Part shown: one piece after another, positions 5,251 through 6,708 of the stretch
Layout of the letters: every line of letters begins with the position of its first letter
How positions within the stretch are numbered: the first letter of the stretch is position 1
Assembly (NCBI GenBank): GCA_030042885.1
Contig: JASHYW010000253.1
Span: 1-6,708 of the forward strand
Direction of reading: 5' to 3'
Length of the DNA: 6,708 bases
Source of the DNA: Streptosporangiaceae bacterium
Lineage (GTDB): Bacteria > Actinomycetota > Actinomycetes > Streptosporangiales > Streptosporangiaceae
Notes under the pieces: model-generated
What the model saw: only the letters and a program-made list of their open reading frames with translations
Database searches by the model: none
Told to the model about the DNA's origin: nothing
Translations under genes and position numbers: made by a program

Positions 5251-6005
5251 CTGCAGAGGTGCCACGGGTATCGATCGTCGTGCCCGCCTACAACGAGGGC
5301 GACCAGATCGTTCCCGTCCTGGACAGGCTGTTCGAGTCGGTGCAGCTGCACTGTGAAGTCCTTGTTGTCGTGGACGACGCTGCTGACACCACCGTCCGGG
5401 TCGTGGCGGAATACGCCCGCAAGGAGCCCCGGATCCGCTGCCTGGTGAACACGTACGGGCGCGGGCCCGCCAACGCGATCAGGTTCGGTATCGACGCCGC
5501 GGCCGCTCCGGTGGCGGTGGTGACGATGGCCGACGGATGTGACGATCCGCGGCAGATCGACGACCTGGCCCGCCTGGTGGATCGCGGGGTGGCGGTAGCC
5601 GCCGCTTCCCGCTACATGGCCGGCGGCCAGCAGGTCGGCGGCCCGCTGGTCAAGGGGTTCCTTTCCAGGATGGCCGGCCGGTCGCTACGGCTTCTCGCGC
5701 ACGCCGGCACCCGTGATGCGACCAACTCGTTCAAGGCCTATTCGACGAGTTTCGTGCGCGAGGTCGGCATCGATTCGCGGCACGGGTTCGAGATCGGCAT
5801 CGAGCTGACCGCCAAGGCCAAGCGCCTGGGCCTGCCGGTCGCCGAGATCCCGACCATCTGGCTGGACCGGCAGGCAGGGGTGTCGAACTTCCGGGTAGCC
5901 AAATGGATCCCGGAGTACCTGCGCTGGTACCGGTTCGCCTTCGGCCCGAGGCTGACCGCCGAGCAGATCCAGTCCCGCGGCGAGGCGATCAGGAACAAGC
6001 ACTGA
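5247..6005 (+). CDS. Family 2 glycosyltransferase (dolichyl-phosphate-mannose-synthase-like)
   Basis: A 252-residue GT-A fold enzyme that transfers a sugar from a nucleotide donor, in this branch often to a polyprenyl phosphate. VSIVVPAYNEGDQI (8-21) is the standard family 2 opening. VVVDDAADTT (40-49) holds the paired aspartates that contact the nucleotide, and MADGCDDP (94-101) takes the place of the metal-binding DXD region. The later FEIGIELTAKAKRLG and RQAGVSNF segments match the acceptor-side part of DPM1-like proteins. No signal peptide or transmembrane segment is seen, so it lacks the GtrA-like or membrane-anchoring C-terminal region of some relatives and should be soluble or peripheral. 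Its ATG overlaps the dehydrogenase stop by 4 nt, and the epimerase follows within 10 nt. Donor and acceptor are unknown; a uronic acid donor made by the neighbours is a reasonable inference. Confidence 0.9.
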   Translation: MTAEVPRVSIVVPAYNEGDQIVPVLDRLFESVQLHCEVLVVVDDAADTTVRVVAEYARKEPRIRCLVNTYGRGPANAIRFGIDAAAAPVAVVTMADGCDDPRQIDDLARLVDRGVAVAAASRYMAGGQQVGGPLVKGFLSRMAGRSLRLLAHAGTRDATNSFKAYSTSFVREVGIDSRHGFEIGIELTAKAKRLGLPVAEIPTIWLDRQAGVSNFRVAKWIPEYLRWYRFAFGPRLTAEQIQSRGEAIRNKH

Positions 6006-6015
6006 AGGGCTAGTG

Positions 6016-6708
6016 ATGCAGAAGGTTCTGGTCAGCGGCTCCGCAGGCTTCATCGGCGGATACGTGGTCGAGGAGCTGCTCCGGCGCGGATACGCGGTGG
6101 TCGGGCTAGACAACTTCTCCAAGTACGGGAAGGTGAACAAGTCCTACGGTGACAATCCGCGCTACCGGCTCGTCGAGGGCGACGCCAGGGACGCCGGCCT
6201 GCTGACCGAGCTGCTGGCCGATTGCGATCACTTCATCGCGGGCGCGGCGATGATCGGCGGGATCTCCTACTTCCACGCCTACCCCTATGACCTGCTGGCC
6301 ACCAACGAGCGGATCATCGCGGCGTCCTGCGATGCCGCGATCGCCGCGCACCGGGACGGTCGGCTGCGCAAGGTCACCTACCTGTCCTCGTCGATGGTCT
6401 TCGAGAACGCCGACGAGTGGCCCTCGTACGAGGGACAGCAGCGGCACATCCCGCCGCCGCTGTCGTCCTACGGGTTCCAGAAGCTGGCCGTGGAATACTT
6501 TGCCAGGGCCGCATGGGACCAGTACCGTCTCCCGTACACCCTGGTGCGGCCGTTCAACTGCGTAGGCATCGGGGAGAGCCGCGCCGTGGGCGACCAGGAG
6601 ATCCTGTCGGGGAACGTCCGCCTCGCGATGAGCCACGTGGTTCCCGACCTGGTTCAGAAGGTGCTCAAGGGCCAGGATCCGCTGCACATCCTCGGCTCGG
6701 GTGACCAG
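6016..6708 (+). CDS. NAD-dependent sugar-nucleotide epimerase/dehydratase (extended SDR), 3'-partial
   Basis: The reading frame is open from ATG 6016 to the window edge (231 residues); homologues usually exceed 300, so the C-terminus lies outside. The NAD-binding motif GSAGFIGG is at 8-15, and Asp32 ends the second strand (VVGLDNFS). The catalytic set is Ser125/Ser126 in YLSSSMVF together with Tyr152 and Lys156 (YGFQK), i.e. the YxxxK signature. VRPFNCVG and the HVVPDLVQKVLKG segment are typical of sugar-nucleotide epimerases, 4,6-dehydratases and decarboxylases that act on UDP- or GDP-sugars. GAAGGG (6004-6009), partly within the glycosyltransferase stop, gives the start, with 6-nt spacing. 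Next to a C6 dehydrogenase it could be a C4 epimerase or a decarboxylase of the uronic acid product, but the substrate-defining C-terminal region is missing. Confidence 0.9.
   Translation, partial: MQKVLVSGSAGFIGGYVVEELLRRGYAVVGLDNFSKYGKVNKSYGDNPRYRLVEGDARDAGLLTELLADCDHFIAGAAMIGGISYFHAYPYDLLATNERIIAASCDAAIAAHRDGRLRKVTYLSSSMVFENADEWPSYEGQQRHIPPPLSSYGFQKLAVEYFARAAWDQYRLPYTLVRPFNCVGIGESRAVGDQEILSGNVRLAMSHVVPDLVQKVLKGQDPLHILGSGDQ

Overview
The window is high-GC DNA with actinobacterial habits: strong G/C preference at third codon positions, GTG starts, short overlaps between genes, and protein motifs close to actinomycete homologues, such as a DKVDTEIP lipoyl peptide resembling mycobacterial E2 lipoyl domains. 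An actinomycete is the best guess; I cannot name genus or species. All recognised genes lie on the + strand, and the window cuts into a gene at each end. No rRNA, tRNA, CRISPR array or transposase was seen.

Left module (1-3628), central carbon metabolism. In order: the C-terminal four-fifths of a thiamine-diphosphate (ThDP) dependent 2-oxoacid (or acetoin) dehydrogenase E1 alpha subunit; a free-standing 78-residue lipoyl domain; the E1 beta subunit; and a succinate-semialdehyde-dehydrogenase-like aldehyde dehydrogenase. Tight spacing (a TGATG overlap, then 57 bp, then 8 bp) suggests one transcript. E1 alpha and beta would decarboxylate a 2-oxoacid and could load the acyl group onto the small lipoyl protein. 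No E2 acyltransferase core or E3 is visible here. A GC-rich palindromic repeat of roughly 110 bp lies at the 3' end of the E1 beta gene. It is read in frame as a 39-residue low-complexity tail and reaches to just before the ribosome binding site of the aldehyde dehydrogenase.

Spacer (3629-4035). This 407-bp stretch has no convincing gene. It holds a tandem pair of about 85-bp repeats beginning at the base after the aldehyde dehydrogenase stop codon. Each copy preserves a G-quadruplex motif on the minus strand. A 16-bp direct repeat with a 35-bp period follows, and then a less repetitive stretch that probably carries the promoter of the next operon.

Right module (4036-6708), nucleotide-sugar and glycan metabolism. 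A UDP-sugar-dehydrogenase family protein overlaps a family 2 glycosyltransferase (ATGA), and a start of the same type (GAAGGG, 6 nt, ATG) begins an extended-SDR sugar-nucleotide epimerase/dehydratase that runs off the right edge. Together they probably make and transfer a modified, possibly uronic-acid-derived, sugar for a surface glycan. Substrates cannot be read from the sequence.
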